DNA of 64,000 bases, taken from assembly GCF_005925345.1 (NCBI RefSeq), contig NZ_SSHJ01000003.1, positions 1 to 64,000 of the forward strand. Direction: 5' to 3'. Positions within the stretch are counted from its first letter, which is position 1; every line of letters begins with the position of its first letter. Below are positions 42,613 through 52,279 of this stretch, in pieces. The translations under genes and the position numbers were made by a program. This stretch comes from Pedobacter ureilyticus. GTDB lineage: Bacteria; Bacteroidota; Bacteroidia; Sphingobacteriales; Sphingobacteriaceae. The notes beneath the pieces are model-generated. The model made no database searches. It saw only the letters and a list, made by a program, of their open reading frames with translations, and had not been told where the DNA came from.

Positions 42613-43623
42613 CTATCTGATAAATAAGTTCGTATCCAGTACTTTTTTCTCAAATTCTTCTACAGGATATTTTGCTTCTATTAATCTGAGTAGCATTTCC
42701 GTTGCCTGTTGGCCAATTTCATAGGCGGGCTGCCTTACCGATGTTAACGATGGGTTAAACAAATCCAGTACATCAGAATTACTGAAACCTGCGATGGCCA
42801 TATCATCTGGAACTTTAACGCTGAGGTTTTTAAATACACTTAAACAACCTGTACTTAGGCGGTCACCAGCAACAAAAATGGCATCTGGTTTGTCTTTTAA
42901 TGCCAATAACTCTTTGATAGCCGTTTCGGTTTCTTCGTAAATCATACCACCGTGTGGGCAATATTTGATGTATGCTTCATTCAGCTCAATATTGTGGTCG
43001 CTTAATGCTTTTTTATAGCCCGACAGGCGCTCTATACTGATAGAAAGGTGGCTCGAACTTGTTAAATGTGCTATTTTTTTGTAACCAGAGGCGATGAGAT
43101 GGCTAGTAGCATTGTAGGCACCTTTTTCATTATCTGCTATCACCTTATCGGTCACGATTTCGTCCGCTACGCGATCAAAAAATACAATGGGAAGGCCCTT
43201 TTCATGTAATGATTTTAGGTGCGAAATATCTGAGGTTTGCGAAGAAAGTGATACAAGTAGTCCGTCTACCCCTCTCGAAGCCAAATGGTTAACGTTGATT
43301 ACTTCACGCTCATAAGATTCGTGCGTTTGCGAAATGATAACATGGTAGCCTTTATCGTAGGCGATAGACTCAATACCATCAATAGCTTGCGAAAAATAGC
43401 TATTGGCTACTTCGCTTACCACTACGCCAATAGACTTGCTTCTGCGTTCTTTTAAGCTTAACGCGATAGGATTAGGTTTATAGCCAATTTGTTTAGCATA
43501 ATCTGTAACCAGTTTTTTGGTAGCCGAACTAATTTCGTAGGTATCTCTTAATGCTCTAGATACGGTAGAAGTAGAAAGGCCAAGGGCTTTGGCTATATCT
43601 TTTATGGTAACAGGCTCAAACAT
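42613..43623 (-). CDS. LacI-family transcriptional regulator of the pectin locus
   Basis: 336 residues. The N-terminal helix-turn-helix (TIKDIAKALGLSTSTVSRALRD) and hinge (IGYKPNPIALSLKERRSKSIGV) precede a periplasmic-binding-type sugar sensor domain (VANSYFSQAIDGIESIA ... IAGFSNSDVLDLFNPSLTSVRQP). It is divergent from the SusC gene with 232 bases between, where CG-centred dyads typical of LacI operators occur. It probably represses the pectin genes until a galacturonate- or rhamnose-type product binds. The effector is inference. Confidence 0.9.
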   Translation of the reverse strand: MFEPVTIKDIAKALGLSTSTVSRALRDTYEISSATKKLVTDYAKQIGYKPNPIALSLKERRSKSIGVVVSEVANSYFSQAIDGIESIAYDKGYHVIISQTHESYEREVINVNHLASRGVDGLLVSLSSQTSDISHLKSLHEKGLPIVFFDRVADEIVTDKVIADNEKGAYNATSHLIASGYKKIAHLTSSSHLSISIERLSGYKKALSDHNIELNEAYIKYCPHGGMIYEETETAIKELLALKDKPDAIFVAGDRLSTGCLSVFKNLSVKVPDDMAIAGFSNSDVLDLFNPSLTSVRQPAYEIGQQATEMLLRLIEAKYPVEEFEKKVLDTNLFIR

Positions 43624-43723
43624 GCTTCGTTTATAAAATTACGTGGGTTACTAGCTAAAAAATGTATTTCAAAAGTAACACTATTTATCTATTGTACTAA
43701 AGATATAATTTTAGATTGAGTTT

Positions 43724-43762
43724 GGCAACGTTGTCGGGAACGATTGCACAAATTTATACTTG
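43724..43762. promoter_or_regulatory. Candidate LacI operator and -7 element of the pectin operon
   Basis: CAACGTTG (43726-43733) is a perfect CG-centred palindrome. A second, degenerate CG-centred half-site pair (ggaacgattgc, 43737-43747) follows ten bases on. TATACTTG (43755-43762) matches seven of eight bases of the -7 consensus. The dyads would overlap the polymerase upstream contact. This is consistent with LacI repression but not proven. Confidence 0.4.
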
Positions 43763-43855
43763 TTTAATGGCGCTATATCTTAAAAAAACATTGTAGAATT
43801 GTTAAAGGATGGCTCTAAAGCTGTTTTACATATAACCAAATTTTAACCATATTGT

Positions 43856-46800
43856 ATGAAAAAAATCTTGCTGTTTTTTTGTGTGCTTGCTATTGGTATC
43901 CAACTAGCTAAGGCGCAAACGAGGTCAGTAACTGGAAAGGTAACCGAAAAAGCTACCGGATCTCCAATTCCTGGCGTAGCCGTAACCATTAAAGGAACTA
44001 AAGTTGCCGTGTCTACAGACGGAAACGGAACTTTTAAAATAGGTGTTCCATCTACAGGAAATACGGTGTTGGTTTTTAAATCTATAGGCTTTAATGAAAT
44101 GGAAGTTGAGGTAGGTACAAAAAGTCAAATTAACGCCGCCTTAGAAGAGAGTTCTACTTCGCTTAATGAAGTTAAAATTGTCAATATCGGGTATGGTACG
44201 GTAAGGAAAGAAGCCTTAACGGGTTCTGTATCTTCAATTTCTGCTAAAGATTTACAAGATTTTCCGGTAGGTACTGTAGCAGAGGCCTTAGCGGGTAAGT
44301 TAGCCGGTGTTAACGTAACTACTACAGAAGGCGCTCCAGGTGCCGAAATCCAAATTAGGGTGCGTGGCGGTAGTTCGCTTACTGGAGATAACTCGCCTTT
44401 GTACATCGTAGATGGGGTACAAGTAGAAAATGCACTATCGGTTTTGTCTCCTAACGAAATCCAAAGTATCGATGTGCTGAAAGATGTGGCTTCTACCTCT
44501 ATTTATGGTAGTAGAGGTGCAAATGGGGTAGTGGTAATTACTACGAAAAGCGGTAAAGACGGGCGTACCAATGTTTCTTTCGATACTTATGCGGGTGTTC
44601 GTCAAATTGTGAACAAACTGGATGTAATGAATCCTTACGAGTATGTGATGTATCAATACGAGTTGTACAACAACAATACAGCACAAGATGTAAAAGATAG
44701 CTTTACAAAGCGCTATGGTACTTACGAAGATTTAGATATTTATAAAAACATTCCGAATATTGATTGGCAGGACAGGGTTTTTGGCCGCCAAGCATTTTCT
44801 AATACGCAGATTTTAAATCTTTCTGGAGGTACCAAAACTACTACCTATAATTTTACGCTAAACAATATTAACGAAGACGGAATTATGTTGGAGTCTGGTT
44901 TCAGACGTACCTTCGCTTCTTTCCGTTTCGATCATCGTATTTCTAACAAAGTTCGTACGGGTGTTAACATTCGTTATAGCCGTCAACGTGTAGATGGTGC
45001 TGGTACTACCAGTACAGGTTCACAAGGTAATAACCGTTTAAGAAACTCGGTACGTTACCAACCGTTTTCTGGTGGTGGCGAAACTGGCGATTTCTTTGAT
45101 GCAGACTTTTTAACCACTGGTTTAACTAACCCTGTATCTCTAGCACATCAAGAGTTAAAGTACGATTACAAAAACGATTTAATCAGTAGTGCCTACATTA
45201 GTTATGATATCCTTAAAAATCTTACAATTAGAAGTCAGGTAAGTTTAAACTTTACCGATAGAGAAATTAAAGCATTTAGTGGCGTGCTTTCTAATGTTGC
45301 TAGACAAAATTCAAATATGCCAGTTGTAGTGCTAAATGGGTCTACTTTAAATACCTTTTTGAATACTAATACTTTAAACTATAAACCTAATTTAGGTAGC
45401 GATCACAGTTTAGAACTTTTGGTTGGGCAAGAAACCAATATTAGAAATAGCACAGCTAATGCAAGTACCATTAAATGGTTCCCTGCAGATATTTCTGCGG
45501 AAGAGGCTTTTGCAAGTATCCAAAAGGCAGAACCTCCAGTAGCGGGTTTAGTGCAAGATAAACCAACATCATCAGTAAACGGGGACAGACAAATGTCTTT
45601 CTTTGCTAGAGCTTCTTATGGCTATAAAGGCAGATATCTGGCTACATTAAACTATAGGAGAGATGGGTCTTCATTTTTTGCAGATGATAGACGTTCGGGA
45701 GATTTCCCATCTGCTCAAGTGGCATGGCGATTATCTGAAGAAAGTTTCATCAAAGACCTAAATTTGAAATGGTTAGGTAATGTGAAGGTAAGGGCAAGTT
45801 ACGGTATTGCCGGAAACAACAGAATTGGAACAGATTTGTTCCGAACAATTTATCAAGCCAGTTCTACCGCGGGGGGCTATGCGGCGGCTGATGCTTCGGT
45901 GCTAACAGGCTTAATTACCGGCGACTTTTTAGCTAACCCATTGGTAACTTGGGAAAAAAATATTTCAGCTAACTTAGGTTTAGATATTGATTTGTTCAAA
46001 AACAGATTGTCTGCAAGTATAGATTTGTATGATAACCGAACCAAAGATTTATTGTTGAGAGCCGAAATTCCACCAATAAACGGTTATAGATACCAACAAC
46101 AAAATGTGGGTAAAACCAGCAATAAGGGTTTAGAGGTGCAGTTGAACGGTGTAGTGGCAAAAACCAAAAACTTTAGCTACAATGCGGGGGTAAACTTTGC
46201 TTTCAATAAAAATACCATATTAGCCCTGCAGGGTGGCGTGCAATCTTACGTAACCGAGTCGGGTTGGGTAAATAGCTTGGCGGATTTCTTGGTACAAGTA
46301 GGTCAACCAGTAGGTCAGTTCTATGGTTTTGTATCTGATGGTCGTTACACTGTGGATGATTTTAACTATACGCAGAATACCACCACCGGTGCTTATACAT
46401 ATACTTTAAAACCGGATGTACCTAATGCTAGTGCACTTTTAGGTAATAGAGCGCCACAACCGGGCGATATGAAAGTGAAAAAACTATCTAGCGGTAGCAG
46501 TATGCTAATTGGTGCTGAAGATAGAACCGTTTTGGGCAATTCGCAACCTAAAGTAATTGGTGGTTTTACCAATCAGTTCACCTACAAGAATTTCGATATG
46601 AATATTTTCATGAACTTCTCATTAGGTAACAAAGTTTATAATGCCAATAAAGTAGAGTTTACTTCTCAGTTTAACGTAAAAGACAACAATTTATTAGCGG
46701 TGATGAACGACAGGTGGAGAAATTTTGATGCCAATGGTGTTAAAGTTACGGACCCAACGATGTTGACCGAAATGAATGCCAATACCACATTGTGGACACC

Positions 46801-47092
46801 TACTTTAGGTAATTATACCTTAACTTCTTATGCGGTTGAAGATGGTTCGTTTTTACGTATAACTAATGTTACTCTGGGCTATACCTTGCCAACTACTTTA
46901 GTAAAACGAAGCGGCTTTATCTCTAAATTGAGAGTGTACGCCACCGTAAATAACTTACATACCTTTACCAAGTATACTGGCTACGACCCTGAGGCCAACA
47001 CCCGCCGTAGTAATCCATTAACACCGGGTATAGATTATGCAGCCTATCCACGTAGTAGGTTTGTGTTAGCAGGAATTAACTTGGTATTTTAA
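43856..47092 (+). CDS. SusC/RagA-type TonB-dependent outer-membrane transporter
   Basis: 1078 residues. The signal peptide ends at about 21 (AKAQ), then a carboxypeptidase-like regulatory domain (about 23-100: VTGKVTEKATGSPIPGVAV), a plug domain with VKIVNIGYGT and RGGSSLTGDNSPLYIVDGVQ (about 110-230), and a large beta-barrel ending in LAGINLVF. It imports oligosaccharides over the outer membrane with TonB energy. First gene of the pectin operon, 20 bases before susD, it likely takes up pectin or rhamnogalacturonan oligomers. Confidence 0.95.
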   Translation: MKKILLFFCVLAIGIQLAKAQTRSVTGKVTEKATGSPIPGVAVTIKGTKVAVSTDGNGTFKIGVPSTGNTVLVFKSIGFNEMEVEVGTKSQINAALEESSTSLNEVKIVNIGYGTVRKEALTGSVSSISAKDLQDFPVGTVAEALAGKLAGVNVTTTEGAPGAEIQIRVRGGSSLTGDNSPLYIVDGVQVENALSVLSPNEIQSIDVLKDVASTSIYGSRGANGVVVITTKSGKDGRTNVSFDTYAGVRQIVNKLDVMNPYEYVMYQYELYNNNTAQDVKDSFTKRYGTYEDLDIYKNIPNIDWQDRVFGRQAFSNTQILNLSGGTKTTTYNFTLNNINEDGIMLESGFRRTFASFRFDHRISNKVRTGVNIRYSRQRVDGAGTTSTGSQGNNRLRNSVRYQPFSGGGETGDFFDADFLTTGLTNPVSLAHQELKYDYKNDLISSAYISYDILKNLTIRSQVSLNFTDREIKAFSGVLSNVARQNSNMPVVVLNGSTLNTFLNTNTLNYKPNLGSDHSLELLVGQETNIRNSTANASTIKWFPADISAEEAFASIQKAEPPVAGLVQDKPTSSVNGDRQMSFFARASYGYKGRYLATLNYRRDGSSFFADDRRSGDFPSAQVAWRLSEESFIKDLNLKWLGNVKVRASYGIAGNNRIGTDLFRTIYQASSTAGGYAAADASVLTGLITGDFLANPLVTWEKNISANLGLDIDLFKNRLSASIDLYDNRTKDLLLRAEIPPINGYRYQQQNVGKTSNKGLEVQLNGVVAKTKNFSYNAGVNFAFNKNTILALQGGVQSYVTESGWVNSLADFLVQVGQPVGQFYGFVSDGRYTVDDFNYTQNTTTGAYTYTLKPDVPNASALLGNRAPQPGDMKVKKLSSGSSMLIGAEDRTVLGNSQPKVIGGFTNQFTYKNFDMNIFMNFSLGNKVYNANKVEFTSQFNVKDNNLLAVMNDRWRNFDANGVKVTDPTMLTEMNANTTLWTPTLGNYTLTSYAVEDGSFLRITNVTLGYTLPTTLVKRSGFISKLRVYATVNNLHTFTKYTGYDPEANTRRSNPLTPGIDYAAYPRSRFVLAGINLVF

Positions 47093-47112
47093 TCACTAAA
47101 CTTTAAAAGACA

Positions 47113-48954
47113 ATGAAAATTAAATCAATAAAAACTGCTTTTTTAGTTTTAGCTATGGGAGCAATAAGCTTACCCTCTTGCAAAAAAGTATTAGATTATG
47201 ACTCAGAATCGAACTCATCGACTACAGTAGTATTTGGTAGTTTAAACTCCACCAACACAGCCTTAATAGCGGTATACAATCGCCTCATTGGCGATAACGG
47301 CTACGGTAGTCGTATCTCTACACTTTTTGGTGTTTCAGCAGATGATTTTAGAACCTCAGGAAGTTACGGAGCAGATGATAGAAGGGGTTTGAGCATGTAC
47401 GGTGCAAGCCCAAACAATACCGATTTGATTAATCCATTTGCACAGTTGTACTCGGGAGTAGAGCGTGCCAATTTATGTATCAAATTTATTCCTGAGTCGC
47501 AGCTTTATGCCAATGGTTCGGCTACAGAGCAAGCCACCATGAGACGTTATTTGGGCGAAGCACTAGCTTTACGAGCTCAGTTTTATTATGAGTTGATCCG
47601 TAATTGGGGTGATGTGCCTCAACGTTTCAAATCTGCAGCTTACGAAGACAATTTGTTTCCACCCAATGCCAATAGGGATGAAACTTACGATGTTATTATT
47701 GAAGATCTGAAAACAGCTGCGGAATTAGTGCCTTGGAGATCTGACATTCAGGAGTATGGTAGTTTTCGCTATACGAAAGGTGCTATTAAGGCCTTACGAG
47801 CCAGGATTGCCTTGGCCCGTGGTGGTTACTCTCTACGTACCGAAACTAAAATGATGGAAAGAAGGGCAGATTATTTAAAGTATTATCAAATTGCTTTTGA
47901 AGAGTGCCAAGAGATCATCGCAAATCCAGCGCAACATGATCTTAATCCTGTATTTGAAAATGTTTTTAAAACTTTGCACGGCACGCGTATGGATAGCGCC
48001 CATGAGCTGATGTTTGAGGTAGCTGCCTTCGGTGGTAACTCTAATACAGATAGTAAACTAGGTTATTACAATGGTTTACGTTTCAACTCTGCCTCAGAAT
48101 ACGGTCAAGGAGGTGGAGGTATGGTGGCCATTCCAACTTATTTTTACGAGTTCGATAAAAGGGATTTGAGAAGGGATGTTACCTTGGGTGTATTTGAGAT
48201 TAATGCAAATTCTAAAAAAATTATTAACACCTTAAATAACATGTCTGATGCCAAGTTCAGGAAATCATGGACGGCCTTCAATAAGAATTCTACTTCGCAA
48301 ACCTTTGCAGTTAACTGGCCAATGATCAGGTTTTCAGATGTGTTGTTGATGTTTGCAGAGGCTGATAATGAAATCAATCCTCAACCTTCTGCTGCTGCTA
48401 TCGCCGCACTGAAAAAAGTTCAGGATAGAGCTTATGGCGGTGCAACTCCTGCGGATTTACCTGCAATTCCAACGAATAAAGCTGACTTTTTTAATGCTAT
48501 TGTAAAAGAAAGATTGTTAGAATTTGGTGGCGAGGGAATGCGTAAATATGATTTAATCAGATGGAATTTGATTAACAGCAAATTTCAAGAGACAAGAACT
48601 AAACTAGCCGATTTAATTGCTGGTACAGGTGCTTATACCAATGTTCCAGAAATTGTGTACACTAAAGAATCTAACTATAACCTTTCTCCTAGTAGTGATG
48701 AGGTGGCAAGTATGGATTTGTTTGGTGGAACTGCCAATGTTGTCCTATACCAATTGGGGCAGGCTACCACACCTACAGGGTATACCGCTCGTAATTGGAG
48801 AAAATCATTAACTACCGAAAACCAATTGACGAGTACTTCTACTGGTTTTGCTTTCTATTTTGAGCCAAACAAGAAAGAACTCTTTCCTTATCCTAATACT
48901 GCTCTAAACCAAAATACCAACATGAAACAAAACTTTGGTTACGTAGGCCTTTAA
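47113..48954 (+). CDS. SusD/RagB-type glycan-binding lipoprotein
   Basis: 613 residues, lipoprotein signal with Cys near 23 (AISLPSCKKVLD). TPR-like helices (SVLARANLC-type region around 110-160; LGEALALRAQFYYELIRNWGDVPQ) and the C-terminal (FFNAIVKERLLEFGGEGMRKYDLIRW) are SusD hallmarks. It caps the SusC barrel and delivers oligosaccharides. It lies 20 bases after susC and 10 bases before the surface glycan-binding gene. Confidence 0.95.
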   Translation: MKIKSIKTAFLVLAMGAISLPSCKKVLDYDSESNSSTTVVFGSLNSTNTALIAVYNRLIGDNGYGSRISTLFGVSADDFRTSGSYGADDRRGLSMYGASPNNTDLINPFAQLYSGVERANLCIKFIPESQLYANGSATEQATMRRYLGEALALRAQFYYELIRNWGDVPQRFKSAAYEDNLFPPNANRDETYDVIIEDLKTAAELVPWRSDIQEYGSFRYTKGAIKALRARIALARGGYSLRTETKMMERRADYLKYYQIAFEECQEIIANPAQHDLNPVFENVFKTLHGTRMDSAHELMFEVAAFGGNSNTDSKLGYYNGLRFNSASEYGQGGGGMVAIPTYFYEFDKRDLRRDVTLGVFEINANSKKIINTLNNMSDAKFRKSWTAFNKNSTSQTFAVNWPMIRFSDVLLMFAEADNEINPQPSAAAIAALKKVQDRAYGGATPADLPAIPTNKADFFNAIVKERLLEFGGEGMRKYDLIRWNLINSKFQETRTKLADLIAGTGAYTNVPEIVYTKESNYNLSPSSDEVASMDLFGGTANVVLYQLGQATTPTGYTARNWRKSLTTENQLTSTSTGFAFYFEPNKKELFPYPNTALNQNTNMKQNFGYVGL

Positions 48955-48964
48955 TCTTAACGAA

Positions 48965-50575
48965 ATGAAAAATATTAAAGAATATACAATAGTTAAAATC
49001 ATGATGCTTGCTATGTTGGTGGGCTTAATGATTACGGGGTGTAAGAAAAACGAAAACGAGAATTTAGAGCCCCCTCGAATCTTTAAACCGGGCGAGGTTT
49101 CTATCTCAGCAGGTGAAACTTCGGCCAAACTAAAATGGGTAGAGCCTATTTTTAGTGAAGGAAAGCCGCTTACTTACACAGTAGATTTTTCTACGGATGA
49201 TGCTTTTACCACCATTGCTTACACCAAAGTAGTGGACACTGCTGGCATTACCGTTACGGATGAAAACTTACAGACGAGAACACCGTACTACGCCAGAATT
49301 AAGGCCAATGCTTATCAAGATCAGCCAGAATCGAAGTATATGTTTAGTGAAGCATTTCAAATTACTGGTTTGCAATTGTTTGATGCAGTTGATGAAGATG
49401 ATCTTACACGTACCGGCGCAACTTTAAGATTTACAGCGACCACTGGTTTAACAAGTATTGTCTTAAAACCAACTACAGGTGCAACTGTTACCGTGCCTTT
49501 GACAGCCGGTGATGCGGCTGCGGGTTTAAAGGCTATCACAGGCTTAACCGCACAAACTGCTTACACCGCTACTTTAATGTTAGGCACCAGAAGTGTGGGC
49601 TTTGTAGAGTTTACTACACTTGCTCCATTGCCAACAGGGGCAGACGTAGTTACCTTAACAGCAACCGACGATTTGGCCGCAATGATACAGGCAGCTACAG
49701 CAAGTACTAGATTTGTTTTATTGCAAGGTACCCAATATAATTCGGATGCTACAGTGCTATTACCTGCTGGAATAGATATCAGTATCATTGGCGAAGCAGG
49801 CCCGGTAAAACCTATTGTTTCCTTGTCGTTAATTACTTTGCCAACTACAGGAGGTAAACTACATTTCGAAAACGTTGATGTAACAGGTTACGCTAATGGT
49901 AATGCTGCAACTACCAAACGACAGTACTTAATCAATCAAGGCACGGCCTCTACCATGGAGGAGATTTCGTTCGAAAACTGTGATATTAGAAATTTTGCAA
50001 ATACACCGTTCCGTTTACAGGGTTCTAATGCCATTACTATCAATAAATTAATTGTAAATAGATGCTTTATTAAAGATGTTGGCGTTAATGGTACTAATGG
50101 TACCTATGCATTTATCAATACGAATACGGCATCTGGGAAGTTTAATAATATTGCACTTACCAACAGCACATTTGTAGAAATAGGGTATGGATTAATTGTA
50201 CATAATTCAGCTCCATCTGTAACTGTAGCAATAGAAAACAACACTTTTTACAATGTTATTGGAAATGGCAGATACCTTATCGACTACAGTACGCAGGTGG
50301 TGTCTTCATCTTATACCTTTAAAAGTAATATCATTGGTAAAACTTATGCACCTGCTAATACGGGCAGAGGTATGAGAGGTGGTACAACGCCTGTTGCAGA
50401 AAGTAATTATCTTACTTCAGATGCTACTATTTCAGCAAACCCAATTCCGCAAATTACCAACTACAGCGGTACGAGTTTAGATTTGTTTACAGATCCAGCT
50501 ACCGATAATTTCAAAATCAAGGATAATACGTTTGCTGGAAGATCTTCGGTAGGTGATCCAAGAGGAAGATTATAG
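48965..50575 (+). CDS. Surface glycan-binding lipoprotein (DUF4957/DUF5123-like)
   Basis: 536 residues. A lipoprotein signal (LMITGCKK, Cys about 27) is followed by a fibronectin-type III-like domain (about 40-130: ETSAKLKWVEPIFSEGKPLTYTVDFS), a second beta module, and a C-terminal right-handed beta-helix-like region (about 230-530) with repeating asparagine ladders (ISFENCDIRNFANTPFRL, FKSNIIG). The order resembles DUF4957 plus DUF5123 proteins of pectin PULs. The role is probably to bind pectic polymer at the cell surface. No catalytic residues are evident. Confidence 0.75.
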   Translation: MKNIKEYTIVKIMMLAMLVGLMITGCKKNENENLEPPRIFKPGEVSISAGETSAKLKWVEPIFSEGKPLTYTVDFSTDDAFTTIAYTKVVDTAGITVTDENLQTRTPYYARIKANAYQDQPESKYMFSEAFQITGLQLFDAVDEDDLTRTGATLRFTATTGLTSIVLKPTTGATVTVPLTAGDAAAGLKAITGLTAQTAYTATLMLGTRSVGFVEFTTLAPLPTGADVVTLTATDDLAAMIQAATASTRFVLLQGTQYNSDATVLLPAGIDISIIGEAGPVKPIVSLSLITLPTTGGKLHFENVDVTGYANGNAATTKRQYLINQGTASTMEEISFENCDIRNFANTPFRLQGSNAITINKLIVNRCFIKDVGVNGTNGTYAFINTNTASGKFNNIALTNSTFVEIGYGLIVHNSAPSVTVAIENNTFYNVIGNGRYLIDYSTQVVSSSYTFKSNIIGKTYAPANTGRGMRGGTTPVAESNYLTSDATISANPIPQITNYSGTSLDLFTDPATDNFKIKDNTFAGRSSVGDPRGRL

Positions 50576-50593
50576 TTTTTAGAAAAATTTAAG

Positions 50594-50741
50594 GGCTGTA
50601 TCAAAAGTGAAATAATGCCGTCATTTCGACGATCGAAGAGCTTGCCCCGAAATTTTCGGGGAGGAGAAATCTTTTTCAGAAGTACTTCTGGAGGGGATCT
50701 CTCTCTAACGTTCGAGATGACGAGTGACTTTTGAGACAGCC
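50594..50741. repeat. MITE-like palindromic element inside the pectin operon
   Basis: Imperfect terminal inverted repeats of about 35 bp start ggctgtatcaaaagtga and end with the complement of ggctgtctcaaaagtcac. Between them lie further pairs: ccccgaaa / ttttcgggg, and cagaagtacttctg, a perfect 14-bp palindrome. An inner cgtcatttcga ... cgaag ... gaaatct pattern parallels the REP at 6758. No transposase is present, so it depends on a helper elsewhere. It sits between the surface protein gene and the first esterase gene. Confidence 0.8.
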
Positions 50742-50765
50742 TCTTCTTTAACAGTTTCGTCAAAT

Positions 50766-51500
50766 ATGTTTCGTCAAATACTGTTCGTATCTTGTTTTTT
50801 TTTATTGATACTGTCAAATCCTGAGCAGAAAATCACACTTTTTATCATAGGTGATTCTACAGCTGCCAACAAAGCCGAAAAAGCTTTTCCCGAAACCGGA
50901 TGGGGAATGAAAATTGGTGAGCTGTTTGAGAACAACGTGACCATTGCAAATAAAGCTGCCAACGGAAGAAGTACAAAATCTTTTATTGCAGAAAATCGAT
51001 GGCAACAAGTTTTAGATGCGCTTAAGCCGGGCGATTATGTCTTTATCCAGTTTGGTCACAATGATGAAAAAATAGACAGACCCGCAGTAGGAACTACGCT
51101 GCAAGAGTATCAAACAAATCTGGTACTTTATGTAAACCAAACTAGAGCAAAAAAGGCCAATCCCATATTGCTGACGCCAATTATGCGTCGCAGTTTTAAA
51201 AATGGTGTCTTTGCCGACACCCACAAAGGTTATCCAGACGTAGTAAGGAAAGTAGCAGATTCGTTAAAAGTGCCGCTGATAGACATGCACCAAAAAACAG
51301 AAAAATTAATCATTGGTCTAGGCGAACAGTCTTCTGTTAAGTTATTTAACCATTTAGATAGTGGTCGTCATGTAAATTATCCTAAAGGTGTAAAAGATAA
51401 TACCCATTTAAGCAAGGAAGGAGCAAAGGAAGTCGCCGCTTTGGTAGCTCAGGGGATTAAGGAAGAAAAATTGGAATTAGCTAAATATCTCAAGAAATAA
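50766..51500 (+). CDS. Rhamnogalacturonan acetylesterase-like SGNH hydrolase (copy 1)
   Basis: 244 residues from ATG 50766. The frame reaches back to 50724, but that part overlaps the MITE and the later start gives the signal sequence MFRQILFVSCFFLLILS. SGNH motifs: GDSTAANK with the nucleophile Ser in block I, the block II/III region FIQFGHNDEK, and DNTHLSKEGA with the catalytic Asp-His pair. This matches carbohydrate esterase family 12, which removes acetyl groups from rhamnogalacturonan I. A neighbouring paralogue follows by one base. Confidence 0.88.
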   Translation: MFRQILFVSCFFLLILSNPEQKITLFIIGDSTAANKAEKAFPETGWGMKIGELFENNVTIANKAANGRSTKSFIAENRWQQVLDALKPGDYVFIQFGHNDEKIDRPAVGTTLQEYQTNLVLYVNQTRAKKANPILLTPIMRRSFKNGVFADTHKGYPDVVRKVADSLKVPLIDMHQKTEKLIIGLGEQSSVKLFNHLDSGRHVNYPKGVKDNTHLSKEGAKEVAALVAQGIKEEKLELAKYLKK

Positions 51501-51501
51501 A

Positions 51502-52278
51502 ATGAACGGAAAGATTAAAATTGCAGCATTGTTGCTAGTATTTGCGTTTTGCGCATTTAAACCATTTAAAAAGGTTACCACCATTTACCTCATTGGAGAT
51601 TCTACCGTAGCCAACTATCAGTTAGAAAGCGATTACCTACAAAAGCGGCATCCGGTACATGGTTGGGGGCAAGTGTTTCAATCTTTTTTTACAAAGGCCG
51701 GGATTAAGGAAGTTAGAAACTTGATCAAAACTGATAGTGTGGTGGTTGATGATAGGGCCAAAGGTGGAAGAAGTACAAGAACGTTTTTTCAAGAAGGCAG
51801 ATGGAGAGAAATTTATAACCGTTTGCAAAAGGGAGATTTAGTGATGATCCAGTTTGGACATAATGACGGTGCGGTAGATAAAACCGAACGTTATGTTAAC
51901 ATTGAAGGCTACAAAGAATTTTTGCGTTTGTACGTCAATCAAACTAGAGAAAAGGGAGGAACGCCAATTTTGTTAACTCCAGTAAATAGAAACTACCCTT
52001 GGAAAGACGGAAAACTAAGTAATGTACATGGCGAATATCCAGAGGCAGTAAAAGAAATTGCTAAAGAACTAAATGTGAAGTTGATTGATTTAACCCAACT
52101 TTCTATTGATGCTTTTACCGAAAAGGGACAAGAATATGTCACTAAAACCTATTTCATGAATTTGGAAAAAGGGGTGTATCAGGCTTATCCAGACGGACAA
52201 AAAGACAATACACATTTTCAAAAAGCAGGCGCTCAGGCTGTAGCGCAATTGGTGTTTAATGCAATGAAAGGTTTATAA
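51502..52278 (+). CDS. Rhamnogalacturonan acetylesterase-like SGNH hydrolase (copy 2)
   Basis: 258 residues, signal peptide at the N-terminus (IKIAALLLVFAFCAFKPF). Motifs are IYLIGDSTVANY, MIQFGHNDGAVD and DNTHFQKAGAQAV, giving complete Ser, Gly, Asn, Asp/His SGNH residues. It is clearly related to the preceding gene, with insertions that lengthen the middle (LIKTDSVVVDDRAKGGRS). Tandem CE12 genes may serve different acetyl positions or chain ends. It is one base after copy 1 and one base before the pectinesterase. Confidence 0.88.
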   Translation: MNGKIKIAALLLVFAFCAFKPFKKVTTIYLIGDSTVANYQLESDYLQKRHPVHGWGQVFQSFFTKAGIKEVRNLIKTDSVVVDDRAKGGRSTRTFFQEGRWREIYNRLQKGDLVMIQFGHNDGAVDKTERYVNIEGYKEFLRLYVNQTREKGGTPILLTPVNRNYPWKDGKLSNVHGEYPEAVKEIAKELNVKLIDLTQLSIDAFTEKGQEYVTKTYFMNLEKGVYQAYPDGQKDNTHFQKAGAQAVAQLVFNAMKGL

Positions 52279-52279
52279 G

